The notes beneath the pieces are model-generated. The model was not told the origin of the DNA. It saw only the letters and a program-made list of their open reading frames with translations, and made no database searches. Below are positions 27,426-36,271 of a DNA stretch of 64,000 nt, piece after piece; position 1 is the stretch's first letter, and each line of letters opens with the position of its first letter. The stretch is from Luteimonas huabeiensis HB2 (lineage in GTDB: Bacteria > Pseudomonadota > Gammaproteobacteria > Xanthomonadales > Xanthomonadaceae). The stretch spans positions 62,001 through 126,000 of the forward strand of contig NZ_JAAN01000019.1 in assembly GCF_000559025.1 (NCBI RefSeq), read 5' to 3'. A program made the position numbers and the translations under genes.

Positions 27426-27718
27426 AACATCCAGGGGCGCCCGGCGGCCTTTCGCCGCTCGGTTCGGCAGCACCTCAGCCCCGTCAGGGCGCCATGATCC
27501 CGATGACCAGCGCCGCATTCTTGTCAGACTTGCCGGGCTTTGGTCTGCCTGGGCAATGAGGACTTGCCCCATCAATGCCTCCTTACCAGCCGCAACCCCC
27601 CCCCTTCGATGGTGAAGTTCGCGCGCGACTGACTGCTCCGCGCTCCTTTGACGGTGCAATAGATCGTCGCAACATCGAACTGGCGCCGCGGCGAATTGAC
27701 GGCATCACCGGAAATCAA
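27426..27718. other. Intergenic region between crp/fnr and araC genes
   Basis: 293 bases between convergent genes. No convincing gene. The minus strand holds a short stretch that in two frames reads MGQVLIAQADQSP and KSDKNAALVIGIMAP, possibly the end of a decayed gene I cannot name. There is a run of nine C (27596-27604). No clear terminator was found. Confidence 0.5.
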
Positions 27719-28786
27719 CTATTTCCTGGCATCGGAATCTGCCTTGGTGGGGCGATGTGCATGTGATTGTTCTGTCCTTGTCGCGTGCAGCCTTTTCCAT
27801 TGCAACGGAGATGTACCGTGGTATTCCCGAAAGGCCTTGGAGAACGCGGCCAAGTTTCGATACCCGAGCATGCCAGAAAGTCGCGTGATGTCGATGGACG
27901 AAGCCTGCAAATGCCAGCAGGCTGTCTGCATCTTCACCTCGTTGAGCAATTGCTTGAAATTCAGATGCTCGTCCTGCAGCCTGCGTTGCAGCGTGCGCGG
28001 GTGCATTTCCAGGAGTGCCGCGATATGTGGCAGTGAGTGCCGACGTGCGCCGATGGTTTGCAGGATGAGGCTGCGTACCTGCAGTTCGAGACTGTCCCGA
28101 CAGCGTGCCAGGTGCTCGCGCAGGTAAGCGTCGATGCATTCGTCGTCTGCACGTGACACCGGTTGTACCGGGCACGCCAGCCACTTCTCGTCATAGACCA
28201 GGCAATCCTGTTCCTGGTCGAACAGCACCTCGCAGCCAAAATGCCGTTGGTACACCTTCAGTGGCGCAACGGGGCTGTGGCTGATCTCCACCCGCAGCGG
28301 CCACACACCTGGCCCGCCCAGTTCCTGTGCCAGCCGGGCGAAAGTCGCCAAGGCCATCTCCCGGTGCTGTTGCGCGCGCAGCGCTGGTGCGTGGAAGTGC
28401 TCGATCAGACGGATATGGGCCTGCTTGCCGTGGCACTGCATGCGCCAATGCTCGGCGGTGTGGTGCAAGGTGATGAAGTGCTGCGTGGTGACGAAGGCAG
28501 CGCCCAGGTTCGGCTCGCTCGCCAGCAGCTTGCCCAGCAGCCCGAGCATGACGATGCCTTGGTGCGAAGCGACGCGCATGCCGAAATCGGCACACTCCAG
28601 TTGCCGGGCAGCGTTGTCCAGCACGCGGATGACGCGACTCAGATCGACCAGGCAATCGCCCTCGTGCAGTGCAGCAAGTGACAGTCCGACTTCGTCCAGC
28701 AAGGTTGCCGGATCGCCGCCCAAAGTTGCGACTTCTTCCTCGAAGCCTGTCAGACAAGCTATCCGCACTTGGTACGAAATACCCAT
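27719..28786 (-). CDS. AraC-family regulator with arabinose-binding-like domain
   Basis: 355 residues. About 200 N-terminal residues match the OruR/ArgR-type sensing domain (DFGMRVASHQGIVMLGLLGKLL), and the C-terminus has the AraC double helix-turn-helix (LLEMHPRTLQRRLQDEHLNFKQLL; SSIDITRLSGMLGYRNLAAFSKAFREYHGTSP, here quoted in part). The ATG (28784-28786) faces the SDR gene at 28893 across 106 bases. This arrangement makes it the likely activator of the SDR-BVMO-SDR-FadL cassette. Confidence 0.9.
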   Translation of the reverse strand: MGISYQVRIACLTGFEEEVATLGGDPATLLDEVGLSLAALHEGDCLVDLSRVIRVLDNAARQLECADFGMRVASHQGIVMLGLLGKLLASEPNLGAAFVTTQHFITLHHTAEHWRMQCHGKQAHIRLIEHFHAPALRAQQHREMALATFARLAQELGGPGVWPLRVEISHSPVAPLKVYQRHFGCEVLFDQEQDCLVYDEKWLACPVQPVSRADDECIDAYLREHLARCRDSLELQVRSLILQTIGARRHSLPHIAALLEMHPRTLQRRLQDEHLNFKQLLNEVKMQTACWHLQASSIDITRLSGMLGYRNLAAFSKAFREYHGTSPLQWKRLHATRTEQSHAHRPTKADSDARK

Positions 28787-28826
28787 TTGTCACCCCTCCC
28801 TATCGTCCAAGTCGATCCTGTTGCTT

Positions 28827-28843
28827 TTGTCGTGAAATGACAA
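28827..28843. promoter_or_regulatory. Inverted repeat in araC/SDR divergent promoter region
   Basis: TTGTC-GTGAAAT-GACAA lies about in the middle of the 106-base gap between the divergent araC and SDR genes. It may be an operator. AraC proteins more often bind direct repeats, so the assignment to this regulator is tentative. Confidence 0.35.
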
Positions 28844-28892
28844 GTCTCTGATGCCGGTTGCGCGTAGCTTCCCCCGTCGGAGGAGGGAGACA

Positions 28893-29711
28893 ATGAGAGA
28901 CTTCAAGGGCAAGGTTGCCGTCGTTACCGGCGGCGGCGGGACGGGCATCGGCAATGCCCTGGTCGTGGAACTGGCGCGCGCCGGCGCGCAGGTCGCGTTC
29001 TGCGACATCGCCCATCTCGACAAGACCGAGCGCGACATCGCCGGCTTCGATGCACCGCATTTTGCCGCGACGGTGGACATGGCAGAGCGCAGCCAGATCG
29101 ACGCCTTCATCGCCGAGGTGATCGCGCGTTTCGGCCATATCGACCTGCTCGTCAACAATGCCGGCATCGCCCTCGGCGACCGCGTGTTCGACGAACTCGG
29201 CGATGCCGATTTCGACAGGATCACCGACATCAATTACTGGGGCGTGGTGCATACCACCCGCCGTTGCTACCCGTCGCTGGTTCAGCGGCCCGAGGCGGCA
29301 ATCGTTAATATCTCCAGTGCCCAGGGCATCCTCGCCTTGCCGTACCTCGTGCCCTATTGCACCACCAAGTTCGCGGTTCGCGGCTTCACCGATGCGCTGC
29401 GTGCAGAGCATCGCATCCGCGGCATCGGGAACGTGACCGTTCATACCGTACATCCGGGGCGCGTCGCCACCAACATCACGCTCAACGCCGACTATCAAGG
29501 TCCGTCATCGGGCAAGTTCCACGCCAATTTGCAGAAAGGTACACCGCCCGCGAAAGCCGCCAGGACGATCCTGCGCGGCGTCAGGCGCAACACGGCCCGC
29601 ATCTTCATCAGCGACGGCATCGTCCATGACTGGCTCGCCCGCCTACTGCCCAATGCCTACATCCATCTGGTTCGCATGGAAATGCGACGTCAGGGCATCG
29701 CGCCGCGTTGA
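28893..29711 (+). CDS. Short-chain dehydrogenase/reductase (first gene of oxidation cassette)
   Basis: 272 residues. The cofactor motif is TGGGGTGIG, then LVNNAGIA, and the active site NISSAQGILALPYLVPYCTTK with Ser, Tyr and Lys. The C-terminal 30 residues are basic and amphipathic (RLLPNAYIHLVRMEMRR), as in SDRs acting on lipids or membrane-bound substrates. The start MRDFKG has GGAGG just upstream. It is followed 55 bases later by the BVMO. A role in oxidising an alcohol or reducing a ketone of a long-chain or cyclic substrate is inferred. Confidence 0.9.
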   Translation: MRDFKGKVAVVTGGGGTGIGNALVVELARAGAQVAFCDIAHLDKTERDIAGFDAPHFAATVDMAERSQIDAFIAEVIARFGHIDLLVNNAGIALGDRVFDELGDADFDRITDINYWGVVHTTRRCYPSLVQRPEAAIVNISSAQGILALPYLVPYCTTKFAVRGFTDALRAEHRIRGIGNVTVHTVHPGRVATNITLNADYQGPSSGKFHANLQKGTPPAKAARTILRGVRRNTARIFISDGIVHDWLARLLPNAYIHLVRMEMRRQGIAPR

Positions 29712-29766
29712 TGCCGCCCCGTCGGCTCGGGACGGGAAAACAACCAATTTTGGGAGGGAAACGAGA

Positions 29767-31239
29767 ATGATCGAATATGACGTCGTGATCGTCGGCGCCG
29801 GTTTGTCCGGCATCGGCATGGCGTGCCATCTGGCGCGCGAAGCGCCGGGCATCCGTTTCGGACTGCTCGAACGCCGGCAGCGCATCGGCGGTACCTGGGA
29901 TCTATTCCGCTATCCGGGCATCCGCTCGGATTCGGACATGTTTACCTTCGGCTATGCCTTCCGCCTGTGGAAAAGCGACAAGACCCTGGCCGACGCCAAC
30001 GCCATCCGCCAGTACGTCGAGGACACCGCCGCCGAATACGGGGTGCAGGACAAGATCCGCTTTGGCCTGCGCGTGACGAAGGCGAGCTGGTCGAGCGAAC
30101 GCAATCAATGGACGCTGCATGCCCTGGAGGAGGCCTCCGGCCAAACGCACGAGATCTGCGCCCCTTTCGTCATCTTCTGCACCGGCTACTACAGCCATGA
30201 CGCCGGCTACCAGCCTGAGTTTCCGGGCCGCGAGCGGTTCAGCGGCGAGTTCATTCATCCGCAGCATTGGCCGGAAGAACTCGACTACCGCGGCAAGCGC
30301 GCGATCATCGTCGGCAGTGGCGCCACCGCCGTGACCCTGGTGCCGGCGATGGTGCGCGACGGCGCCGGCCACGTGACCATGCTGCAACGTTCGCCCAGCT
30401 ACATCATGACGATCCCGAGCGAAGACGCTCTGGTGCGGCTGATGCGTCGCTTCCTGCCGGAAGAGCGCGTGCTGGCACAGGCACGCACGCGCAGCCTCTG
30501 GATCCAGCGAATGATCTACAAAGTGTCGCGGCGCTGGCCAAAACTGATGCGCAAGTTCCTGCTGCGCAACGTACGCAAGCAGGTTGGGCCGAATGTGGAC
30601 ATGCGCCACTTCACACCGGACTACCAACCCTGGGACCAACGCCTGTGCCTAGTGCCGAACGGTGATTTGTTCCAGGTATTGCGCGAAGGCAAGGCCTCCA
30701 TCGTCACCGACCGGATCGAAACCTTCACCGAACACGGCATCCGCCTGCAATCCGGCACGGAACTGGAAGCGGACATCATCATTTCCGCCACCGGCCTGCG
30801 CCTGGAAATCTTCGGCGGCACCGCGGTGGAAGTAGATGGAACGCCCGTCCAGATCCGTGATCGCGTTACCTACAAGGGTGTGCTGGCCGAAGGCGTGCCC
30901 AATGCCGGTTTCGTGTTCGGCTACACCAATTTGCCGTGGACGCTGCGCGCCGATCTGGTTTCCAGCTACCTGTGCCGGCTGTTGAACCACATGCGGGCGA
31001 ACGGCTTTGCCCGCGTCACCCCGAATGCGCCGGCGCAGGTTCGGCTGGGGAGCAGCATCCTGGATTCGATGCAATCCGGCTATGTGCAGCGCGGCGATGC
31101 GGTGTTGCCACGCCAGGGCCGCGACGCGCCCTGGCGGGTGGTCATGGACTACAACTTCGACGGGGCCATGCTCGGCCAGCCGATCGAAGATGACGCACTG
31201 TCCTTCCAGGCGGAAGCCACCACGGAGACGACACGATGA
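29767..31239 (+). CDS. Flavin-dependent Baeyer-Villiger-type monooxygenase
   Basis: 490 residues. The first FAD motif is GAGLSG (residues 10-15), the NADPH motif is GSGATA (183-188), and between them lies FSGEFIHPQHWP (158-169), which fits the BVMO fingerprint F-x-G-x3-H-x3-W-P. It should use NADPH and oxygen to turn a ketone into an ester or lactone, or otherwise oxygenate a hydrophobic substrate. The ATG (29767) follows GGGAGGG. Its stop overlaps the start of the next SDR (ATGA). Confidence 0.92.
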   Translation: MIEYDVVIVGAGLSGIGMACHLAREAPGIRFGLLERRQRIGGTWDLFRYPGIRSDSDMFTFGYAFRLWKSDKTLADANAIRQYVEDTAAEYGVQDKIRFGLRVTKASWSSERNQWTLHALEEASGQTHEICAPFVIFCTGYYSHDAGYQPEFPGRERFSGEFIHPQHWPEELDYRGKRAIIVGSGATAVTLVPAMVRDGAGHVTMLQRSPSYIMTIPSEDALVRLMRRFLPEERVLAQARTRSLWIQRMIYKVSRRWPKLMRKFLLRNVRKQVGPNVDMRHFTPDYQPWDQRLCLVPNGDLFQVLREGKASIVTDRIETFTEHGIRLQSGTELEADIIISATGLRLEIFGGTAVEVDGTPVQIRDRVTYKGVLAEGVPNAGFVFGYTNLPWTLRADLVSSYLCRLLNHMRANGFARVTPNAPAQVRLGSSILDSMQSGYVQRGDAVLPRQGRDAPWRVVMDYNFDGAMLGQPIEDDALSFQAEATTETTR

Positions 31240-32054
31240 ACGCCTGGAACCACGCCATCGTCACCGGCGGCGGCAGCGGGCTTGGCCTGGGCTTCGCCCT
31301 GCGCCTGCTGCGTCGCGGTTGCAAGGTCAGCGTATTCGACCGCAACTTGTCGCAACCCGTGCGTGAACAACTGCTGCAAGCCGCGCAAAGCGGCAATGCC
31401 AAATTGCAGGATTTCAGTGTCGATGTCAGCGACTGGAACGGCGTCGAAACGGTGGTCAACGCCACCATCGAAACCTTCGGCAGCCCGGATTTGGTCATCC
31501 ACTGCGCCGGCATCACCTTCAACCGAGATTTGAGCAAGACCGGCGCGGAGGATTTTCGCGAGGTGGTCGACATCAACCTGAAAGGAAGCTTCCACATTGC
31601 CAAGGCAGTGTTGCCGCACATGCAACCCGGCAGCCGGCTGGCATTGGTTGCCTCGATGGCGGGCCTGACCGGCAATTACGGCCTGAGCGCCTATGGTTCG
31701 TCCAAGTTCGGCGTGGTCGGACTGGCGGCGACGCTGCGCTACGAATACGAACCACGCGGCATCGGCATCAGCTGCATCTGCCCGCCGGAGGTGCGCACGC
31801 CGATGGTGGCGATGGAGCGCTCGCCTGGAAACCACGACGAAATCTCGTTGATTCTCAAGGATATGGCCGGATCGTTGGAGATCGATGAAGCCGTGGACGA
31901 GATGTTCGCGCGGCTTGGGCGCGGGCAGTGGATGATCATTCCCGGACGTAAAGCGAAGCTGGTTGCGCTGCTTTTCCGGTATTTCCCTGCATTGCACTTC
32001 GCTTCCGCCAAGTGGCTGGTGAAGCGGGCGATGTGCAGGCTTCAAGGCACATGA
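31236..32054 (+). CDS. Short-chain dehydrogenase/reductase (third gene of cassette)
   Basis: 272 residues. The cofactor motif is TGGGSGLGLG, the middle motif is HCAGIT instead of NNAG, and the active site VASMAGLTGNYGLSAYGSSK has Ser, Tyr and Lys. The C-terminus is hydrophobic and basic (KLVALLFRYFPALHFASAKWLVKRA), suggesting membrane association. It resembles SDRs of the 3-dehydrosphinganine reductase type in layout, but the substrate is not known. It is translationally coupled to the BVMO. Confidence 0.9.
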   Translation: MNAWNHAIVTGGGSGLGLGFALRLLRRGCKVSVFDRNLSQPVREQLLQAAQSGNAKLQDFSVDVSDWNGVETVVNATIETFGSPDLVIHCAGITFNRDLSKTGAEDFREVVDINLKGSFHIAKAVLPHMQPGSRLALVASMAGLTGNYGLSAYGSSKFGVVGLAATLRYEYEPRGIGISCICPPEVRTPMVAMERSPGNHDEISLILKDMAGSLEIDEAVDEMFARLGRGQWMIIPGRKAKLVALLFRYFPALHFASAKWLVKRAMCRLQGT

Positions 32055-32204
32055 CCCGGCCACGGAGTCACTGGCTAGGAGGATTTCGACCTGCAATGCG
32101 CGGGATAGATTCGCGCCGGCGCGACGGGAATTTCACGAGAGGAGGCGTCATCACAATCAGTTAGTTTGTTTCAATTTTCCATCCATACAAATGGCGGAGG
32201 GGCC

Positions 32205-33587
32205 ATGAACATGTGGACGATAAAGAATGCGCTGGCCATGTCGGTTGGCGTGGCATGTGCGGCAGCGGGCGGTGTGGCTTATGGCTCGGCGCTCGATCGC
32301 TCGGGGCAGTCGCTGTTGGGATTCCTGGAACGGGGAAACTACTTCGAATTCGGCGGCTCGCTGCTCGACGCAAGCGTGAAAGGCGTGGACATGAGCGGCA
32401 ATCCCACTGGCAATGTCGCCAACGCCTACAATTTTGTTGGGGCAACCATCAAGTTTCAGCCGTTCGACAAGGTATCGGTTGGGTTCATTTATGACGAGCC
32501 CTTCGGTGCCGCAGCCGAATACGAGGGGGAGAATGATTTCGTTACCAGTCCGACCGATGCGGTATTTGCGGGGCTGCCCGTGGTCACCGGCCCGAGCATC
32601 GTGTCGGACGGGCAGTTGGCGGCCTACGGACTGGACGCCGGGATTTCCGGAGGCACCAAGGTCGAGGTGGAAACCAGCACCCTTTCCGCAATCGTTGGGT
32701 ATCAGCCGACGGAGAACTGGAACATTTACGGCGGCGCGGTGTACCAGAAAGTCGAAGGGAGCGTGAGATTGCGCGGATCGACGTATTCCATGTTCAACGG
32801 CTACGACATGAGCCTGCCTTCCACACACGAATGGGGCTGGCTGGCCGGTGTCGCCTACGAAATCCCCGACATTGCATTGAAAATTTCGTTGACCTATCGA
32901 TCCGAGATCGACTACGACGCCAACATGCGGGAATCCTTGCCATTGGTCGCAGCGGTCGGCGCAAACAGCGCAGAACTTGGCGGACTGATCCAGCAATTGG
33001 TCCTGAACGGAAGCATCCCGGCGGAAACCGGGCAGGCCATCGGCGCTGCCCTCGGTAATTTGGCGGGGGGCTTTGCCGCTGGCACCACGAAGGTGGTCAC
33101 GCCACAGTCGGTGAACCTCGATTTTCAGACTGGCATCATGGCCGACACGCTCCTGTTCGGCAACGTCCGCTGGGTGCAGTGGTCGAAATTTTCGATCCAG
33201 CCGGCGATGTTCGGTCAACTGGCGAAGGCGGTCGGCCCGGTGATCGGCAGGCCGGACGGCTTCAATCTCGACGATTATTCCAAGGATCAGTGGTCCGCCG
33301 ACCTTGGCTTGGCACGCAGGTTCAATCAGGCCATTGTCGGTTCGGTGTCGGTCGGCTGGGATGGTGGTGCCGGCAATCCCGTTTCCTCGCTTGGCCCGGT
33401 CGAGGGGTATTGGAATGTCGGGCTGGGCGTTCGTTACAGCCTGACCCCGAAGGTCGAACTGTCCGGTGGCGTGAAGTACTTCTGGTTTGGCGACGCGGAG
33501 GCCCAAACCGGTGCGCACAGCTACGCGGGCGAGTTCAAGGACAACAACGCCGTGGCCGCGGGCGTGAAGCTGGGGGTACATTTCTAG
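32205..33587 (+). CDS. FadL/TodX-family outer-membrane transporter
   Basis: 460 residues. A signal peptide (ALAMSVGVACAAAGGVAYGSA) precedes a mature protein starting LDRSGQSLLGFLERGNYFEFG and ending in a barrel strand GVKLGVHF. The N-terminal plug typical of E. coli FadL is short or altered. The family imports long-chain fatty acids, hydrocarbons and related hydrophobic molecules, which fits the SDR-BVMO-SDR genes just upstream. The start at 32205 has GGAGG close upstream; ATG 32211 is an alternative. A 150-base gap separates it from the SDR, so it may have its own promoter. Confidence 0.88.
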   Translation: MNMWTIKNALAMSVGVACAAAGGVAYGSALDRSGQSLLGFLERGNYFEFGGSLLDASVKGVDMSGNPTGNVANAYNFVGATIKFQPFDKVSVGFIYDEPFGAAAEYEGENDFVTSPTDAVFAGLPVVTGPSIVSDGQLAAYGLDAGISGGTKVEVETSTLSAIVGYQPTENWNIYGGAVYQKVEGSVRLRGSTYSMFNGYDMSLPSTHEWGWLAGVAYEIPDIALKISLTYRSEIDYDANMRESLPLVAAVGANSAELGGLIQQLVLNGSIPAETGQAIGAALGNLAGGFAAGTTKVVTPQSVNLDFQTGIMADTLLFGNVRWVQWSKFSIQPAMFGQLAKAVGPVIGRPDGFNLDDYSKDQWSADLGLARRFNQAIVGSVSVGWDGGAGNPVSSLGPVEGYWNVGLGVRYSLTPKVELSGGVKYFWFGDAEAQTGAHSYAGEFKDNNAVAAGVKLGVHF

Positions 33588-33693
33588 GGGGCATCTTTGT
33601 TGCGGCCATTGGCGATCTTTGTACGCTGTTGTGCAGCCTTGGAGAAACTGGTGCAGTTCAAGCTCGAACTTGATTGGTCGAGAAAGTCAGTGG

Positions 33694-33721
33694 CGCCATT
33701 CCCGCGAAAGCGGGAATGGCG
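33694..33721. repeat. Perfect hairpin with GAAA loop at cargo/core junction
   Basis: CGCCATTCCCGC-GAAA-GCGGGAATGGCG, a 12-base-pair stem. It lies between fadL and the convergent relaxase gene. No T-run follows on either strand, so it is a weak intrinsic terminator. The ATTCCCGC...GCGGGAAT core resembles dispersed palindromic repeats of proteobacterial chromosomes. Confidence 0.8.
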
Positions 33722-33781
33722 AGAAATCAGGGCTTCGTGGACGCGTCTGGAGCCTTGCTTGGCTGTTGCTACCTTCGGTGT

Positions 33782-35653
33782 CTAATTTTTGAGGGGAATA
33801 GGACTCAGAACGAGATACGGATTATTGGGAGGCATGTCTTGAAAAAGTACACCGGTATCGTCCAGAAGATAGCCATGCAGTCGCCGAGTCTTGCGTGGGC
33901 CGGTGACTTCACAGGTCCAGATGTTCAATCCGTTGGGTTGTTTGCGATGTAGCTGTAGCCGCTCGAAACGCTTCTGCACCCACTGCCAATCCTGCTGGCT
34001 CTCTTGCTTGGCCAGCGTCGCCACCTGCAGGTGTTCTTGTGCGTAGCGCTGGAACAGTCCTGGACTGACCAAGTATGCGGTATCGCTCACGGTATGCACG
34101 AGCGCCTTCGCATCGTTGATGATGAGCCGGCGCGAGGCGACTCCCTGTTTCAGCCACGCCATGAAATGCTCGCCGGATGGCTGCGCCGTCGAGGACGATG
34201 GTGCGGGTGCGAGTGCGGGCGACGGGGATGGAAATACCGCCATCGATGGCATGGGCGTTTCAGGGTGCGCGACAGGCACCACGTCCGCGGTGGCCAGCGC
34301 ATCCTGCTGGGTGGCGGACGAATCGCCCATTCCCACCATCGCCAGCAGATCCTCCATGACGTCGGGCATGGCCTGGGCCAGGGGTGTAGGAATCGGGTCA
34401 GCAGTGCTGCCGCTTTCCCATGGCGGGGATTCCTGCTCTCCCGCGGTCGATTTCGCCACGACCTCCGGCGAGGATGCCGCAGCGGTATCCTTCTCGGCAG
34501 GTGATGTGTCGATCACTACCGTGCCCGCGAACGGCGTCGGCCGCTCGCCAGCCTCCCAGATCAGCGCGGGAGCGAGGCGCAGCAGCGTGAATAAGTGGGA
34601 CCAGCCGGTGTTGCTGGTCACGGTCGCCCGCCAGACCGCCTTGCCGTCCAGTGTGGGCTGCAACATGCCGTGGTCCTGCAGCACGTTGAAGACGGCGGTG
34701 TTGTTCGCAGGAATGCCATCGATGCCCTGCGACAGCAGGTGGGCGCGCAGCTTGTCGGAGACCGTCTTGCTCACCAGCCACAGTGCGTCCTCGGTGAGCC
34801 AGCCATCGGAGGCCTCGGGCTGATTGAGTTTCAACTCTTCCTTGAGCAGATAGCGCAACCCGTCAAGCAGCTTGCGTTGCAGCGCGTGTTTCGGCGCAGC
34901 CATGGCGCGGGCCAGATCGCCGCCCAGTTCCTGGGCCACGGAAGCGCGGTCGGCCTGCACGACCAGTTCGCCCAGGACGCCGGCGTGCTCGTATTGCCCG
35001 GCCAGGACGTAGAGCAGCGGTGCCCACAGGGACGGATAGCCGCTGAGCCAGTCCAGGATGTGGCGATCGAGCAGTTGACGGTAGAGCAACCCCGTCGCGG
35101 CGCTGTGCAGCCGATACTCGCGGTCGTCGCGATAGCGGAATCGGTATGGCTGGAGCAGCGGGCCATGCCACGGATGCCACACAGAGCCGTCGGCCAGCTC
35201 GACGTGCAGATCGACGGCGATCTTGCCGATGTCATGGAGCAGCGCGGCATAGGCGACGGCGGCGGTCCAGGCCTCGGACTGCGCCGCCTGGTCTTCGGGA
35301 CTGGCACCAATGGGCAGCAGATGGGACTGCCGCAGCTTCAGGCTGTAGGCGACGATTTCCAAGCCGTGGTCCAGCATGCCGCCGGGATAAGCGTGATGAT
35401 GCGCCTCGGAAGCCGGGAAGGCCTGAACCAGCTCGGCGTAGCGTTCCAGCGGCGCCCCGTACAAGGTGGCGAACTGCTTGCGTGAGAGCGACGTACGCTG
35501 CCAGATGTGTTCCAGCAGCTTCTGTCGGCGCGGCGTAGCCAGCAGCGATGCGGCCGACTCGGGCCGCATCAACCCTTTCGGGAGGTCTGTGGCGGGTGTT
35601 GCCGACGGTGTGGAAGCGGCCGGGGGCCGTTTCCACTGAAACAGGGAGAGCAT
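33782..35653 (-). CDS. traI: MOBH-family relaxase, TraI of ICEclc type
   Basis: 623 residues. The N-terminal TraI_2 domain carries the HD-type metal motifs of MOBH relaxases: HHHAYPGGMLDH (about 85-96) and LLHDIGK (138-144). A Pro/Ser/Ala-rich linker (about 400-500) leads to the conserved C-terminal domain (FMAWLKQGVASRRLIINDAKA). It should nick the ICE at oriT and lead the strand into the recipient. I chose the ATG at 35651-35653 (MLSLFQWKRP). In ICEclc the relaxase gene opens the conserved core and faces the variable cargo, the same layout seen here. Confidence 0.92.
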   Translation of the reverse strand: MLSLFQWKRPPAASTPSATPATDLPKGLMRPESAASLLATPRRQKLLEHIWQRTSLSRKQFATLYGAPLERYAELVQAFPASEAHHHAYPGGMLDHGLEIVAYSLKLRQSHLLPIGASPEDQAAQSEAWTAAVAYAALLHDIGKIAVDLHVELADGSVWHPWHGPLLQPYRFRYRDDREYRLHSAATGLLYRQLLDRHILDWLSGYPSLWAPLLYVLAGQYEHAGVLGELVVQADRASVAQELGGDLARAMAAPKHALQRKLLDGLRYLLKEELKLNQPEASDGWLTEDALWLVSKTVSDKLRAHLLSQGIDGIPANNTAVFNVLQDHGMLQPTLDGKAVWRATVTSNTGWSHLFTLLRLAPALIWEAGERPTPFAGTVVIDTSPAEKDTAAASSPEVVAKSTAGEQESPPWESGSTADPIPTPLAQAMPDVMEDLLAMVGMGDSSATQQDALATADVVPVAHPETPMPSMAVFPSPSPALAPAPSSSTAQPSGEHFMAWLKQGVASRRLIINDAKALVHTVSDTAYLVSPGLFQRYAQEHLQVATLAKQESQQDWQWVQKRFERLQLHRKQPNGLNIWTCEVTGPRKTRRLHGYLLDDTGVLFQDMPPNNPYLVLSPIPLKN

Positions 35654-35884
35654 GTGGGCATCCTGGTGGCGGGCCGGCCGGGAGGCCTTTTTGCCTTTTC
35701 GAGGTAGGGCCTTTCCCCTTGCACCCCATTCCCTTGCCATTTCGGCCCTTTACAGCCTTTGGGTATAGGGCGACGGGTGCTGACCGTCCACCGCCAAAGC
35801 GGGTTGCGGCAGGGCCGGATTGATACAGGAAGGCGGGCTGTTCACGCCCTACGATGGCCCGATTCTTGGACTCGGGAGGACGCC
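35654..35884. other. Noncoding region upstream of relaxase, candidate oriT area
   Basis: About 230 bases between divergent traI and prlF without a convincing gene. It contains several short imperfect inverted repeats, for example GCCCT...AGGGC around 35745-35770. In ICEclc a transfer origin lies near the relaxase gene, so this is the natural place to look. I cannot identify a nick site. Confidence 0.35.
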
Positions 35885-35891
35885 ATGGGAG

Positions 35892-35926
35892 CTTACCTTG
35901 ACGAAGTAAGGGATTTTCCTTACGAT
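35892..35926 (+). promoter_or_regulatory. prlF promoter with two overlapping palindromes
   Basis: -35 TTGACG (35898-35903), 17-base spacer, -10 TACGAT (35921-35926). Two palindromes overlap it and share one arm: CTTAC...GTAAG (35892-35910) and GTAAGG-GATTTT-CCTTAC (35906-35923). E. coli PrlF-YhaV is known to repress its own promoter through palindromes, so this fits autoregulation. Confidence 0.8.
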
Positions 35927-35953
35927 ACAGGCATCGCTTTCAGGAGAGCCACC

Positions 35954-36271
35954 ATGTCTGTCATTCATGAAGTTGCCACACTGACTTCCAAGGGCCAAAT
36001 CACGCTGCCCAAGTCCATCCGGCAGGCGCTGGGGGTGGATACCGGCGGCAAGGTCGCCTTCGACCTGCGTGACGGCGAAGTCGTCGTTACACGTGCCGAT
36101 GCCGAGCACGAAGACCCCGCTATCGGGGCGTTCCTGAACCTGCTTGCCCGTGATATCGAAGCTGGCCGGAACATCCGTGGTCTGCCTGAGGAGCTGGCTC
36201 GCACGATGCTGGAACATGCGGGTCACAAGGTGGCCTTGGGCGATGACTTCGATGAGGACGTGGAAATCTGA
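35954..36271 (+). CDS. prlF: PrlF-type antitoxin (AbrB fold)
   Basis: 105 residues, close to E. coli PrlF. The AbrB/SpoVT fold is clear (ATLTSKGQITLPKSIRQALGV, GGKVAFDLRDGEVVVTRA). It should bind and neutralise YhaV and repress the promoter upstream. I chose ATG 35954, with AGGAGA eight bases upstream and downstream of the predicted promoter. An in-frame ATG at 35885 with GGGAGGA before it would add 23 residues but would place the promoter inside the gene. The stop overlaps the toxin start (TGATG). Confidence 0.93.
   Translation: MSVIHEVATLTSKGQITLPKSIRQALGVDTGGKVAFDLRDGEVVVTRADAEHEDPAIGAFLNLLARDIEAGRNIRGLPEELARTMLEHAGHKVALGDDFDEDVEI

Noticed and set aside
27596-27604. Run of nine C as a possible phase-variation tract
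   Set aside because: It lies in a gap without a supported gene or promoter, so slippage would have no visible effect.
27375-27659. Minus-strand 94-residue frame between crp/fnr and araC
   Set aside because: Starts inside low-complexity sequence and overlaps the end of the regulator gene; no recognisable domain.
28827-28843. Possible second FNR-type site in the araC/SDR gap
   Set aside because: TTGTC-N7-GACAA does not match TTGAT-N4-ATCAA in half-site or spacing.
33694-33721. Palindrome considered as ICE attachment site
   Set aside because: Attachment sites of this ICE class are tRNA 3'-end repeats; there is no tRNA sequence here and no second copy in the window.
35759-35953. Longer prlF starting at 35885 or earlier
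   Set aside because: The 35885 ATG has a good ribosome-binding site, but the strong promoter and operator lie downstream of it and the extra residues do not match PrlF.
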